Of a stretch of 64,000 nt of DNA, positions 1-10,408 are shown piece by piece. Within the stretch, counting starts at the first letter, position 1, and each line of letters starts with the position of its first letter. The position numbers and the translations under genes were made by a program. The notes below the pieces were generated by a model that was given only the letters and a program-made list of their open reading frames with translations, was not told where the DNA came from and did not search any database. Source of the DNA: Posidonia oceanica (lineage: Eukaryota; Streptophyta; Magnoliopsida; Alismatales; Posidoniaceae); NCBI GenBank assembly GCA_037176725.1, contig JAZBRS010000077.1, forward strand, positions 310,001 to 374,000, given 5' to 3'.

Positions 1-153
1 ATGCATTAATCTTTGCATTTAGCATGATTTAGTTGCCATATTGCATTGCAAGCATGTACAACAGTCATTTTCATTGCATATCTTAATTGTTGCATGCTTT
101 AATCTTTGCCATTGCATAGCACAGCATCTGGCATGCTTTCTTGCATTGCATAT
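1..153 (+). mobile_element. TE-B 5' LTR, left fragment
   Basis: This A/T-rich, TGCAT-rich stretch has no gene. It ends in the CATAT target duplication of TE-A, and the sequence resumes at 22452 with the same CATAT. That downstream sequence runs into an LTR end and a primer-binding site on the plus strand, so this piece is the upstream part of the TE-B 5' LTR, split by TE-A. The left edge of that LTR lies outside the window. Confidence 0.75.
149..153. repeat. Target-site duplication of TE-A, left copy
   Basis: CATAT lies directly before the TGTAG terminus of the left LTR of TE-A. An identical CATAT at 22452-22456 follows the CTACA terminus of the right LTR. A perfect 5-bp duplication is what Ty3/gypsy integrases make, and it fixes both ends of the insertion to the base. 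Confidence 0.95.
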
Positions 154-492
154 TGTAGTAATCCTGAATTCTGATCGTCCATGCACATTACTAAAGCTTG
201 CGTGCATCGATCAAAATGGGCTCACTATATGCGACCGGATTTGAGGGAAGAACCCGACTTGGAAACGCTGGCAAAAGAAAAGAAAAGAAATGATAAGACA
301 AATCGGAGTCGCCACCGAGTCTATTGAATTGGAAGACAAGGAAAACCAGGGGTTAAGCATGAAAAGACATGCAAAATCGGATGCAAGGAGGGGCAAAGGG
401 ATGCAATGCTAAGCTAAGCTATGCTATGCTATGCTATGCTAAGCTATGACTCAAGCCTAGGATAAGGGAAAGGTCGATGTGAGCCAAGAGAA

Positions 493-572
493 AGGGCAAG
501 GACTCCTGTTACGCACGGGGAAGGTGTTAGGCACCCCCGATACGTCCGAGAGTCGGTCTTTCTTAGGCAATC
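493..572 (-). promoter_or_regulatory. Conserved LTR block with GGTGCCTAACACC hairpin
   Basis: In element sense this block reads GACCGACTCTCGGACG, then GGGGGTGCCTAACACC, then AACAGGAGTCCTTGCCC. Nearly the same block is found at 19491-19559 (other LTR), 23628-23696 (TE-B), 31622-31687 (LTR-L) and 53645-53712 (LTR-R), although the LTRs otherwise differ strongly. GGTG and CACC can pair as a small hairpin. Similar blocks are typical of Ogre/Tat LTRs. Its position on the U5 side suggests a transcribed RNA element, possibly 3'-end formation or packaging; that role is inferred. Confidence 0.6.
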
Positions 573-1112
573 TCACGCTGATGCAGGGAACTGCTAGCCT
601 AATGCCTAAATGCCATACATGCTTACCTGTTAGGCATTGGAAATAAACGTGCTATCTATGTGCTCAGCTACACTGCTAGTGTTTCGAACTAGGCGGACCC
701 TGGTTTGTGAGAACTCCTAAGTAGTACGCATCACGGCCCTATATGCAGATGCAGGCGATAAACAAAAACTGCAGGAAAACCAAGCAATGCAAGCGGCATG
801 CAAGCAATAAAGCAAAGCAAGTGCGGAAAATGGTGTGAAAATGCAGAAAATGATGCAAGGCATGGAAAACAATGCAAAAGGCAGAAGGCAATGCAATAGG
901 GGTGGAAAACTACGCAAAGGAGCGAGAAAACGGTGCAAGACGTAGAAAATAGGGCAAAGTGCGGAAAACGAGGCAAAGCGGGGTGTGAAACCAAAACAAA
1001 AGGGTGGGCAACATGCATTGGGGTTGCAGCAAGCCAAAGAAACAATAAAACACAAGAAACAGTGAACAAAACGAAAGCAGCGCTTTAAAATGGCTGTCAG
1101 CCATCTGCAAGT

Positions 1113-3283
1113 ATTGGACGCTGGCAACACTAACGTCCAACGTTGGACGTTAGCAGAGTTGGCGTCCAACACCTGCTACAGACTAACAGCATGCAAATTT
1201 TGGAAATCCATGCATTCTGACTATATGGATGCAATACAGATGCAAATATGCAGTGAAATGGGTGCCTGACATGCAAATCTAACCTAACAGAAGATTAGAG
1301 GAGGAATTAGAGCAAAGAGCAGGCCAGAATCAAGGATTCAAGCTAGCAGGATGTTGGACGCCTGTAGGCTGGGCGTCCAACGTTGGACGCCAAAGTGGCT
1401 GGCGTCCAACAAGAGCAGAAGACAGAGGAGAGAAGGGAGCATACAAGTGATAGATGAGAGTAGGGATGATGCATTTGGGCTACTGGGGTTGAGCATGGGG
1501 CAAACAAGTAGAGATGGAAAGCATAAAAAATCAACTTAGACCTTACCTACAGCTTGTGCCAAGCCAGAGGCGCAACCAGATCGTTGGACGCGAGCTAGGC
1601 TGGCGTCCAATCTTGGATGCCAGCTCCAGCAACGTACAATGCCCTGGGAGGCACAACACACAAAGAAAACATGCATAAATAATCAAATAACTTAACCGGA
1701 ATTAAAGAACAGTTGCTGGAGAAACTTGGCATGCATAAGAACACAGGAGATAGGTAAACAAGGAGATCAGAAAGGCATGCAGGCTTTAAACAAATGAAAG
1801 ATGAGTCAGGACGTTGGACGCTAGAGCCAGCAACGTCCAACGTTGGACGTTGAAGGCTCTGGCGTCCAACGACTCAAGCATGCAGACTCACCTGTTCTAA
1901 AAAGGGGAGCTCAGCTCAGACGCCACCTACATGCATGCAACTACTGAAACATGCCATAACAAGAAAGAAACATTCATAGCAAGCATGGCAAGCATTTGAT
2001 CCAAGAAGACAAGATAAAAGGAAGCATGCATGAAAGAATAGGCTTCAAACTTGCAAAAAGGAATAAATAGCTTAAAGAAACCCTAGCAAACCTAAGCATG
2101 GTTGCCATAGGGGCCAGGCATCTCTAAGCATGCATGGATCACAAAATAATATCAAGAATATGCAAGACATAGGCATGGTAGCAAAGCAAAACAAGCAGAT
2201 ATGTTGGATGCTAGGTGAACCAGCGTCCAACGTTGGACGCGGCTCACCGTGGCGTCCAACGCAGGCAGGAGGCAGACTGAGCATTAAGCATGCATAAAGG
2301 ATTCAAACAAGCATGGACTAAGTTAAAAAGCATGGCACCACATCAGAAAGCATCACAGGAATCATATAGCATGGGTCTGCAGGAAAGCATGCAAGGATAA
2401 TGCATAGGAAGCATTCAAACAAGGGCAAAGCTAAACAGAGTATTGGACACTGCTATAGCAAGCGTCCAACGTTGGACGCACTAGCTGGTGCGTCCAATGT
2501 TGTGAACTCCTTCTTGGACGTGAATCACGTCCAAAAGGAGTCAAATAAATTGCTAAGTTGCATGAAGACACTCTACTATGCATGCAAGACTACAGGGGAT
2601 GGAAAACTAACCTTTGGAAGGCTTGGAACAGGGGCTCCACCAAGCTTGCCGGAGTTGTAGGTATGCTGACAGCAGCGACTTCGGCGGGCTTGTCTGAGCT
2701 GCTTGGAGCACCGGAGAGGCTGGCAACGGGTCACAGACGAAGAGGGGTGTCGCTTCTACGCTCTGGAGGTGGCAATTCTCTTCTCAGCTCTATGTGGTGT
2801 CTGTGGTGTGGGCATGAAGTTGCAGTTTTGTACTAATGGCATGGGTTCTTGTGCTTGGCAGAGGTGTTGCAGGCCGAATTCTGACAGATTCAGGTGCTAG
2901 CAGGTGCGGGTGAGTGTGTGAGGTCCATGTGGAATGTCAGAGGAGGGCGTGGGCATTGGCAAGAGGCCGACGAAGGTGAGGCGGTGGCTGACACGAGCGG
3001 CGGAAGCCAGCCCTGTCAGAGAGAGGTTAGAGAGCTTGTTTTGGGCTGATATGGAGGAGATGGGTGGTTACTCAAGCTTGAAAGGTAGTGGATGGCGTGG
3101 TGCAAAGGAAGGGACAGGTAGTAAGTGCGGGGAGGTGCGGGATTGGATGGCTAGTGAGCTGGAGGCGGCGGAGCAGCAGCTGCTGCCCTCAAGTCGTTGG
3201 ACGCCAGACCAGAGGGTGTCCAACATTGGACGCTAGCACAGGCCGCGTCCAACATTGGACGCTGCCTGTTCCAACGTCCAACA
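1113..3283. repeat. Seven clusters of palindromic hairpin modules in the TE-A 3' LTR
   Basis: Clusters lie at about 1113-1170, 1353-1410, 1582-1635, 1811-1870, 2203-2260, 2443-2535 and 3195-3283. The unit is GTTGGACGC, 8-12 variable bases, then GCGTCCAAC. Two units joined give the palindrome GCGTCCAACGTTGGACGC at each junction. At 2513-2535 there is a tight hairpin TTGGACGTG-aat-CACGTCCAA. The loops of paired units are sometimes complementary too (AGAGCC/GGCTCT in cluster 4). The function is unknown; a binding array, an RNA structure or a minisatellite are all possible. Confidence 0.85.
2052..2087 (-). promoter_or_regulatory. Possible LTR promoter: telobox and TATA-like motif
   Basis: In element sense the sequence has CTAGGGTTT (reverse of the plant telobox AAACCCTAG) about 20 bp before GCTATTTATTCC, a TATA-like motif. 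The right LTR keeps both at about 21046-21070. Placing the U3/R border here would make U3 about 1.5 kb. This is motif evidence only and no start site can be read from sequence. Confidence 0.35.
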
Positions 3284-3548
3284 CACTTAGGTGGCATAAG
3301 CTGCAAATGGGCTTGGGCTTGGGCCTAGAAGTGTTGTAAAAGATGCAAAGAGGCTTGGTAAAAATGGGCTTGGGCTTGGGCCTAGAAGTGTTGTAAAAGA
3401 TGCAAAAGGCTTCTATGGTTTGGGCAAGGTTTTGGGTTAGGTTTTGGGGCTAGAAAAATGGGTTAGAAAAGGGGTGCCATTCCAGAGTCCACACGAGCCT
3501 GCAAAAGAGAACAACTAACTTCCTGGCTGTCAGAATGGGGTGTCTACA

Positions 3549-3561
3549 GATGCCCCTACCT
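3549..3561 (-). other. TE-A polypurine tract next to 3' LTR
   Basis: Read in element sense, AGGTAGGGGCATC directly abuts the LTR start TGTAGACACC. A purine-rich run ending at the LTR edge primes plus-strand DNA synthesis. The same AGGGGCATC abuts LTR-L (34053) and LTR-R (59307), so it is a family-wide signal although its purine run is short. Confidence 0.75.
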
Positions 3562-4142
3562 GAGCGAGGTCAAGCAGAGCGAGACCGCTGCTCAGGGTAG
3601 ACAAGACACCCTGCCTGACGCCGGCAGGAGCGCAAATGACTGTAGGCGCGAGTCATTCGCCCAGTGGATGCACCAGAAAACTTGACTCAGAGCCACAAAT
3701 GCAGATGCAGTTGCGAATGCAATGCGTGCTGGTGCAATGCGATGCATGCTAATGTAGAGGTTAGTGCAGAGGTTAGGTTAGCTATTGGTGCAGAGGTAAT
3801 GCGTGCCGATGCAGTTATTTACTATGCAATGCTGTTAATAAAAGAATGCGATGCTGATGCAGGAGAGATGCAAATAATGCTGTAGTGCAATGCATGAGTT
3901 CGGGGATGAATCCGAGCTCACAAAAGAAATGCGTGACAAGACTGACGGGCTTGGCATCCGAGCAATTAGGGCTGCTAGCCCAACAAGCAGAGGGGGGAGA
4001 CAATTGGACGGCTGTCGACCGAGCAGTTGGGGCTGCCAGCCCGCAGAGGAAACAGGAGCAGCTTGCCCTCGCCCGAGGAGATAAGCAAGAAAGGGAAAGG
4101 GGGTAGGCAAGCATGGGCATCGTCCGCACGGAGCGAGGCCAT
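3562..4142 (-). other. TE-A 3' region: G/C-rich hairpin cassettes
   Basis: No gene is seen. After a conserved PPT-side segment (CTGAGCGAGGTC, GCTGCTCAGGGT, GGATGCACC, also in TE-C and TE-D) comes a TGCAATGC-rich stretch at about 3690-3900. Cassettes around 3950-4045 contain GAGCAATTAGGGCTGCTAGC and CGAGCAGTTGGGGCTGCCAG. The core GGGCTGCCAGCCC is an inverted repeat that recurs in TE-C and TE-D. Confidence 0.6.
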
Positions 4143-5490
4143 GCAAGGGCTGATCCTCGCACGAGGATACAGGGCAGGACTCCGAGCATACGGGGTTCGA
4201 GAAGAGCTTGTCCTTGCCTAAGGAAGCAAGCAAGGGATTCCGTGTAGACGGAATCCAAAGGGGGGGCTTGTCCTTGCCCGAGGAAGCAAGCAGCAGTCTG
4301 ATCCTCGCCCGAGGGGACAGACAGGGGGTTCGTCTCTGGCCAGGGAAACGAGCAGGAGGGAAAGATGAAAGGGGCTTGTCCTCGCTCGAGGAAGCAAGTG
4401 CGCGGGACCCCGTCTGCACGGAGGGAAGTCACGCAAAAAGGAAAAAGGCTTGTCCTCGCCTGAGGAAGCAAGCAGGAGGGACAGAAGAAAGAAGCTTGTC
4501 CTCGCCCGAGGAAGCAAGTGCGTGGGACCTCGTCTGCACGGAGGGAAGTCATGCAGAAAAGGAAAAAAGGCTTATCCTCGCACGAGGACAAGCAGGATGG
4601 GCAGAAGAAAGAAGCTTGTCCTCGTCCAGGGAAGCAAGCGCACGGGACCCCCGTCCACACGGAGCGGAGCCACGCAAAACGGAAGAAGGCTTGTCCTCGC
4701 ATGAGGACAAGCAAGAAAGGCAAAAGACTTATCCTCACAGGAGAATAAGCAGGAAGGCAAAGGAGGAGGGCAAGCGTGGGCATCGTCTGCATGGAGCGAA
4801 GCCACGCAAGGGCTGATCCTCGCACGAGGATACAGGGCAGGACTCCGAGCATACGGGGTCTGAGAAGAGCTTGTCCTCGCCTGAGGAGCAAGCAAGGGCA
4901 CGCATATGCTTATCCTTGGCCGAGGAGTAAGTGGGCCTGATCCTCGCCCGAGGAACAGGGAAACGCCATCCGCGTGGAGCTACGCAAGGCTTGTCCTCGC
5001 CTGAGGAAGCAAGCAAAAAGGAAAAAGGCTTGTCCTCGTCTAAGGAAGCAAGCAGGAGGGACAGAAGAAAGAAGCTTGTCCTTGCCCGAGGAAGCAAGCG
5101 CGTGGGACCCCGTCCGTATGGGGGGAAGTCACGCAGAAAAGGAAAAAAGGCTTATCCTCGCACGAGGACAAGCAGGATGGGCAGAAGAAAGAAGCTTGTC
5201 CTCGCCCAAGGAAGCAAGCGTGTGGGACCCCCGTCCGCACGGAGTGGAGCCACGCAAAACGGAAGAAGGCTTGTCCTCGCATGAGGACAAGCAAGAAAGG
5301 CAAAAGACTTATCCTCACAAGAGAATAAGCAGGAAGGCAAAGGAGGAGGGCAAGCATGGGCATCGTCCGCACGGAGCGAAGCCACGCAAGGGCTGATCCT
5401 CGCACGAGGATACAGGGCAGGACTCCGAGCATATGGGGTCCGAGAGGGGCTTGTCCTCGCCCGAGGAAGCAAGCAAAAAGGAAAAAGGGA
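4143..5490 (-). repeat. TE-A 3' tandem array of CTTGTCCTCG hairpin units
   Basis: Short units of the form CTTGTCCTCGCCCGAGG-aag-CAAG, which fold back on themselves, repeat about every 60-100 bp with GGGACCCCGTCCGCACGG-like spacers. A higher-order copy is marked by GGGCTGATCCTCGCACGAGG at about 4143, 4806 and 5386, so the large periods are 663 and 580 bp. Long open frames on both strands here are by-products of the repeat. Tandem repeats in this position are known for Ogre/Tat elements and can seed satellites. Confidence 0.85.
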
Positions 5491-5515
5491 AAACGATACT
5501 AGGGGCAGCTAAAAA

Positions 5516-5547
5516 GATGCCCCTGGTATCAGGGATGATACCAGGGG
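5516..5547. other. Hairpin carrying an internal PPT-like arm (TE-A)
   Basis: GATGCCCCTGGTATC and GATACCAGGGG form a stem with a 6-base loop. In element sense the outer arm ends AGGGGCATC, the same nine bases that abut the 3' LTR. Two copies each occur in TE-C (34559, 34713) and TE-D (60810, 60980). Confidence 0.7.
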
Positions 5548-6008
5548 ATAGCGGAAGTGCCTCCAATACCAAAACAAAAGAAAATGTCGACAAAACTAAC
5601 GCGTTTGCCAAGCAAGCAGTTAGGGGTGCCAGCCTAGAGCAATCTGGGCAAGTGCGGTTGCAGTGGTGCATGGATCGGCAGGGGTTCTTGCGTGCATGTT
5701 GACTGCAGGGGGCTTTACTGCAACTCTCTGCTAAGGTTGCGGATTGCATGGTGCTTGCAGGGGGAGCTGTTCTATATTTCTTACGAGGTTGCTTCAAGTT
5801 GTCTGCATGGGTTAATGCTCTAAAGTGCTTGATGCAGGTCCTGCAATACTCTGACAGGAATAGATATGCAGACAGGCAAGGCATGCAACACAAACAAATG
5901 GCGTGAAACGTCTTTGTATTGAGTGAATCTCTGGTTACACGCCTCTAGCAGGCCAAAGATACAGCTTGATTCAAGAAAAACTATACAAGCAAGCAACTGC
6001 ATAGATGC
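5548..6008 (-). other. Spacer between PMD gene and 3' repeats (TE-A)
   Basis: About 460 bp without a gene or repeat that I recognise. It would be 3' untranslated sequence of the PMD reading frame. Confidence 0.4.
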
Positions 6009-7211
6009 CTAGTTATGTCGGGCCTTCTTTGTTGAGCGGGAGTCAGGAAACTAGGGGGCGCTTGGAGGGATCTCGCTGAGAGGCCAGAGTCCTTGCACCT
6101 TGGTGACATACTCAGAAGTACATCCTGAGCCCTTCACAGCTGCAATATCTGTAGACTTCACCCTGTGTCGCATCAGGTCTGCTAGCACTGTTGTAGATGC
6201 TGTTGTGCTGAAGGGGTATGGCTGCATGAGTCTAGGCGTGGTGCTATCAATGAAGGCGCCCTGCCGGTAGCCAAACTACCACATAATTTGGATAGGGTGG
6301 TACTCCACGCCCCCGGTGAATCTCGGCAGTACTACGAGCTGCGTACCGCGAGCATCGAAGAAGACAGTAAAGGGCTCTACTGCAGATGGGATGATTCGCC
6401 AAGTCACTGCATCATCTGCCAGCTCAGAAAGCTTTTGATACTCTTCTGGCACGCTCTTTATGGTTCTTGCATGACCACTGCTGCAGTAGGTTTCAATAGC
6501 ATGCCTCTAAGGGTGCAGGAGGTCCATCTCCAAGTGTGCAGCTAGCCAGATCTGCACAAGCATTCCGCAGCCGTGGAATTGGCAGCAGCGGTGCACAACG
6601 CGGTCCAGCCCGCGATATGTCTCTGTGAGGATGACTGGTGCCAAGTCGATGTGCCGAGTCACCACTGCAAGCGCAATCTCAGCAATCTCGATTACAACCG
6701 TCATCCTGCCATGTGTGAAGATCAGCACGCCCAGGAAGCGGGTGACGAATCCTTGGAGCCACAGCTTGTCTCCAAGTTCGGCACGCCTTTCCATAACTGT
6801 ATCAAAGTACTTTAGGCGAAGCAGGGGCGTGGGCCCGCTGGTGCAAATTAGTCTTTGCTGGACGCATTTTGCAGAGAGCCCAGTCAGCTGGCTCAGGACC
6901 GTAGTGTATCCATCGCGTCTCATGAAGATTGGGGGCCCCATAATTGTAGAGAAACCGCAGATCTGACGCACTTCCTCAAGCGTAGGAGTCAGCTCCGTCC
7001 TACCGAAATGGAAGACGTGATGTGCTAGCTTCCAGAACCTCGCTGCAGCACAGAGGAGATGCCGGCTTACTTCGACATCTGCTGCCTTCAGGAGCTTAGA
7101 AGGGATACCCCAAGTGTGCAGCCTCTCGCGATCAGCTTCAGTGAGTTTGCCAACCCACTCTCGCAAGGCATCTGAACAATGCATGGGGGTAGCCAGAGTT
7201 GGGTAGCCCAT
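6009..7211 (-). pseudogene. PMD-type protein gene, sense orientation, intronless (TE-A)
   Basis: The frame starts at ATG 7209-7211 (MGYPTLATPMHC) and runs 401 codons to the stop at 6009-6011 with no frameshift. It contains three in-frame TAG codons at 6507-6509, 6276-6278 and 6051-6053. The first two stand where the TE-C homologue has Gln (HPQR, RQFG). The core has FHFGRTELTPTLEEVRQICG, MRRDGY and FVTRFLGVLIF, similar to plant mobile domain / DUF7745-type proteins, which are known passengers of Ty3/gypsy elements and relatives of the nuclear silencing proteins MAIN/MAIL. It lies in the same orientation as pol, between integrase and the 3' repeats, and lacks the two introns of the antisense TE-C copy (40720-42176). 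The function in the element is unknown. Confidence 0.8.
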
Positions 7212-8725
7212 TGCAAAAGTTTGAGTGCAGGCCGCTGGTGCAGAAGGCTTAGTTACCTGTAATCAGAGTTGCAATCCATCAGATCAGGCATAGGCATACA
7301 ACACTTGGCTGATAAAGATGCAGAATTCAAAGCTAACACAGCAGTTTCAGTAGGTTTAACAGTTAGCATTCAGGGTGCAGATATTAAACATATTCAGACT
7401 AAGGGCAGTTCTGCTGGGGCAAGTGGTTGGTCGGAGCTCTAGACCAGTGCAGCTTAAAGACGGTCGGTGCATGCTTGATAGGAGTACTGTCTCAACGCTA
7501 GGCCAAGTTTTGCAGAGCGGGAAGATAGAAGAAAAGGAAGGACTTATGCTATGCATGCTTGCATGGTTTATGCTTAGTATGTGTGGCTAAGTGCATGGTT
7601 TACAATAGATGCTATAAATGTATGCATGATTTTGCTTATATGCTGTAGCCCTCAACATATGGAGTGCTTGGTGCCTACTGTAGAGGAAGAGAGGGGTCCC
7701 TGACTCACTGGACTCTACTCAAACTCTTAACTTGCTGGTGGCGCTCAGGGAAGGGTTATTTGCAGTGCGGGGTGGTAGGTGGTGAAGACAGGCTCCAGAC
7801 CAAACTCCCAAGGACCTAGACCTATTCTTTTGCATTGTTTTGCTCCCTCATAGGCATGTAGGTTTCCCCTATCCCTAACATGGAGGTAGTGGGCACCTGG
7901 TTGAAGCTGGGGAGCTGCTTGCTAGGCCTTGCTGGGTTTAAAGGTTTAGCAGGGTTTGTGGATTCCGCCGGTGCAAATTTCTGCTCATCTCTAAGACAGG
8001 TAAGGGATGGGATTGCGCTGCTTGCTTTTTTTCTTTTTGGAGTTGCTTTTTATTTCTACTCTTTTTTTTTGCTTCTTCTTTTTTCCTTTTTTGCTTTCTC
8101 TTTTTTTTGCTTTGCTTTTTTTTTTCTTCTCTTTTTTGCAAGCTTCTGCTATCCCAAGCTTAGAAGTAATGGGCGCTGGGGTTTTGAGGCGGGTTTGGGG
8201 GCTCCCAGGTGCTAAGTGATGGATCATCTCCGAAGCAATTCAGAGGAACAGGGTTATGCTACACGCCTCTATCTCTAGGGCCTTCTTCTGTCTTCGCCTT
8301 CTATTTGCTTTTCTTTTATGCCCATGCTCAGACATATTCTTTTATGCTCACATTTGCTCACGCCCTAGCATCTTACTCCCTCGAGAGGTGCTAAGTCCTA
8401 GGCGGCTTGGTTGTTTCACCTGTTCTCACTTGAATGGTGGCTCCCTCACTAGCTAAGATGCCTAAGTAGTGTCAGGTGAGGCAGGGTAGACTCCTTCCAT
8501 AGCAGGCAGCACGTCTGATTTCATCATTGGGCTAGATGCAATGCATGATTTTTGTTGAGGATTTTGATTTTTGCTTGGAACATGCTGAGAGAGAGTGAAA
8601 ATGCAAGGATATGTGCAAAGAGTGCGAGAATGCGAGGGATAAGATAGGAATGCAGGAAGGATGTATAAGGAAGAAAGATTGCAAAAGATAGGATGGAAGA
8701 GAATGCTCTGCAAGGTGGGGCCAGG
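7212..8725 (-). other. Spacer between integrase and PMD gene (TE-A)
   Basis: No gene is seen in 1.5 kb. Parts at 7700-7900 and 8200-8500 are recognisably homologous to TE-B 29880-30440 and TE-C 42890-43440, so the spacer is an old part of the family. In element sense ATTACAG followed by GTAACT at about 7255-7263 could be a 3' splice site for a spliced PMD mRNA; TE-B has GTTACAG in the same place. The region 8025-8137 is a low-complexity tract listed separately. Confidence 0.5.
8025..8137 (-). repeat. A/G-rich low-complexity tract on the element sense strand
   Basis: The plus strand is almost pure T and C with scattered G for about 110 bp, so the element strand is A/G-rich. TE-C has a T13-type run at about 43248-43260 in the corresponding spacer and TE-B an A10 run at 30276-30285. 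None is at exactly the same homologous site. It may be plain slippage, or it could act as an internal plus-strand primer. Confidence 0.6.
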
Positions 8726-9838
8726 CTATTGATAGTACTTCTTGAGGTAGCATGCGTTGACCGATTCCGACTGCCCAGTCTGGTCCATGTCCTCAAGAAT
8801 TGCTGTGCCGCCTGAGAATGCTTGCTTGACCACAAAGGGGCCACACCAGTTGGGTCGGAATTTGCCTCGACTGTCTGGCAGGTGGATGGCTCGCAAGACA
8901 AGATATCCTGGCCGAAAGCTCCTGGGCTGCACCTTCTTCAGGTATGCTCTTGCCATCCGCTTCTAGTAGTAGTGAGCGTTGTGCATTGCTTGCAATCTGC
9001 GCTCGTCAATCAAGTTAAGCTGGGCGTAGCGGTCCTTGACCCACTCTACTTCTTCCAGCTCCGCTTCTCACAGGACTTGCAATGAAGGGATTTCCACTTC
9101 GACAGGCAGCACTGCCTCCATGCCATATGCCAGCGAGTAGGGGGTAGCTCCTGTAGAGGTCCGCACTGATGTTCTGTACGCCTAGAGTGCGTACGGGAGC
9201 TTATCATGCCAGTCTCTGTGGGTTTCTGCCATCTTCTTCATTATCTTGACAATGTTTTTGTTGGCAGACTCCACTACTCCATTCATATGCGGTCGATACG
9301 ACGAGGATCTATGATGCTTGATCTGATGCTTCTGCAGGTATTCCTCGATCCTCTTTGCAATGAAGTTTGAGCCTTTGTCAGAGATGATAGCATGCGGGAC
9401 CCCATATCGGGTGACAATGTTATTTCTGATAAACTTCTCTGTCACTGCAGCTGTGACCACCTTGTAGGAGACTACCTCCACCCACTTAGTGAAGTAGCCT
9501 ATCGCTACCAGGATGAATCGATGACCATTTGATGCTGCAGGGTGTATAGCACCGATGACATCCATCCCCCAAGTGGAGAAGGGCCATGGTGAGGACATGC
9601 TGTGCAATTCCTGCGGGGGTACGTACATAAGATTACCATGGATCTGGCAGTTGTGGCATCTACGCACAAACTGGCAGCAATCTGCCTCCATGGTTGACCA
9701 AAAATAGCCTTGCAACATTATCTTCTTGGCTAGCAGTACACCATTCATATGCGGACCACAAGTTCCTGCATGAACTTGGAGCATAAGCGCGTCGGCCTCT
9801 AGCTTGCTCAAGCAGCGCAAGAGCATCTGGCTGTACGA
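8726..9838 (-). pseudogene. Integrase domain of TE-A pol
   Basis: This is the enzyme that inserts element DNA into the chromosome. The zinc-binding part has HAGTCGPH and CCQFVRRCHNCQ (an HHCC-type finger). The catalytic DDE triad is seen in WGMDVIG, ISDKGSNF and NGVVESANK. The C-terminal part has SRGKFRPNWCGPFVV, a GPY/F-type module, and ends LKKYYQ. No chromodomain follows. The frame is continuous with the RNase H domains but has TAG at 9182-9184 (Trp in TE-B), TGA near 9070 and TAG at 8963-8965 (Gln in TE-B and TE-C). There is no frameshift in the 371 codons. Confidence 0.93.
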
Positions 9839-10381
9839 TCACTTGTATAGTTGCCCTGCCCCTAACACATACTTTGACACCAGATGCGCCAAAGTTCTTC
9901 TATCTGCCATTGAGGTGCTAGGCGGGTGGCTGACAGACTCGAGGAAGGCTTTAATGTTGCAGTACCAAGGCTGCTCTTCTGCTGAATCTGCCTCCTCTAT
10001 GCTCATACAGTGCGCGGGCTGTTCCATGCATGTAACTGATACATCCACTGCTTGGTCCTCAGGTATACTGAGCCAGGACGCCAAGGTTGCCAATGCATCT
10101 GCATATGCGTTCCTTGCTCTATTCATATACGAGAAGCGGATGCTTGCAAACTGTTCTATCAACTTCAGCAGGTGTTCGTGATATGGCACTAACTTGGGAT
10201 CCTTTGTTCTCCAATCGCCATTCACTTGGGAAATTACCAGCATGGCATCGCCGTGCACATGCAGCTTTTGTGCCTCATGCTCACGTGCGACCTTCAATCC
10301 CAGAATGCATGCTTCATATTCTGCTTCGTTATTAGTGCATTTGAAGGTCAGCTTCCTTGCAAAGGGGATCATCTGCTCCTA
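9839..10381 (-). pseudogene. Archaeal-type second RNase H (TE-A)
   Basis: The domain continues from LYFDGAVNKKG (10410-10440). Metal-binding acidic residues are seen in YFDGA, NNEAEYEA, HGDAMLV and NAYADALA. A second RNase H after the normal one is the hallmark of the Tat lineage. A TAG at 10379-10381 follows TTP; TE-C has a TAG in the same column. A TGA at 9839-9841 stands where TE-C has Arg (HLYRRSY). Confidence 0.88.
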
Positions 10382-10408
10382 TGGCGTGGTCAGCACCGCG
10401 CCTACGCC

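Larger units (their letters stand above)
154..3548 (-). repeat. TE-A 3' LTR
   Basis: The plus-strand ends are TGTAGTAATCC and GGGGTGTCTACA, so in element sense the LTR starts TGTAGACACC and ends GGATTACTACA. It matches 19151-22451 over its whole length, with small indels. It has no coding capacity that I believe; the many short frames are shadows of repeats. It contains seven clusters of palindromic hairpin modules, a conserved R-like block at 493-572, and near its outer (U3) end an internal duplication at about 3300-3410 of a segment containing GGGCTTGGGCCTAGAAGTG that is single in the other LTR. Confidence 0.95.

Noticed and set aside
3815..4891. A 358-codon open frame on the minus strand in the TE-A 3' array
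   Set aside because: It is made of frame-rotated copies of the CTTGTCCTCG repeat, with Leu/Ser/Cys-rich text in all frames and no recognisable domain. Openness follows from the repeat unit; recorded only as a low-interest finding.
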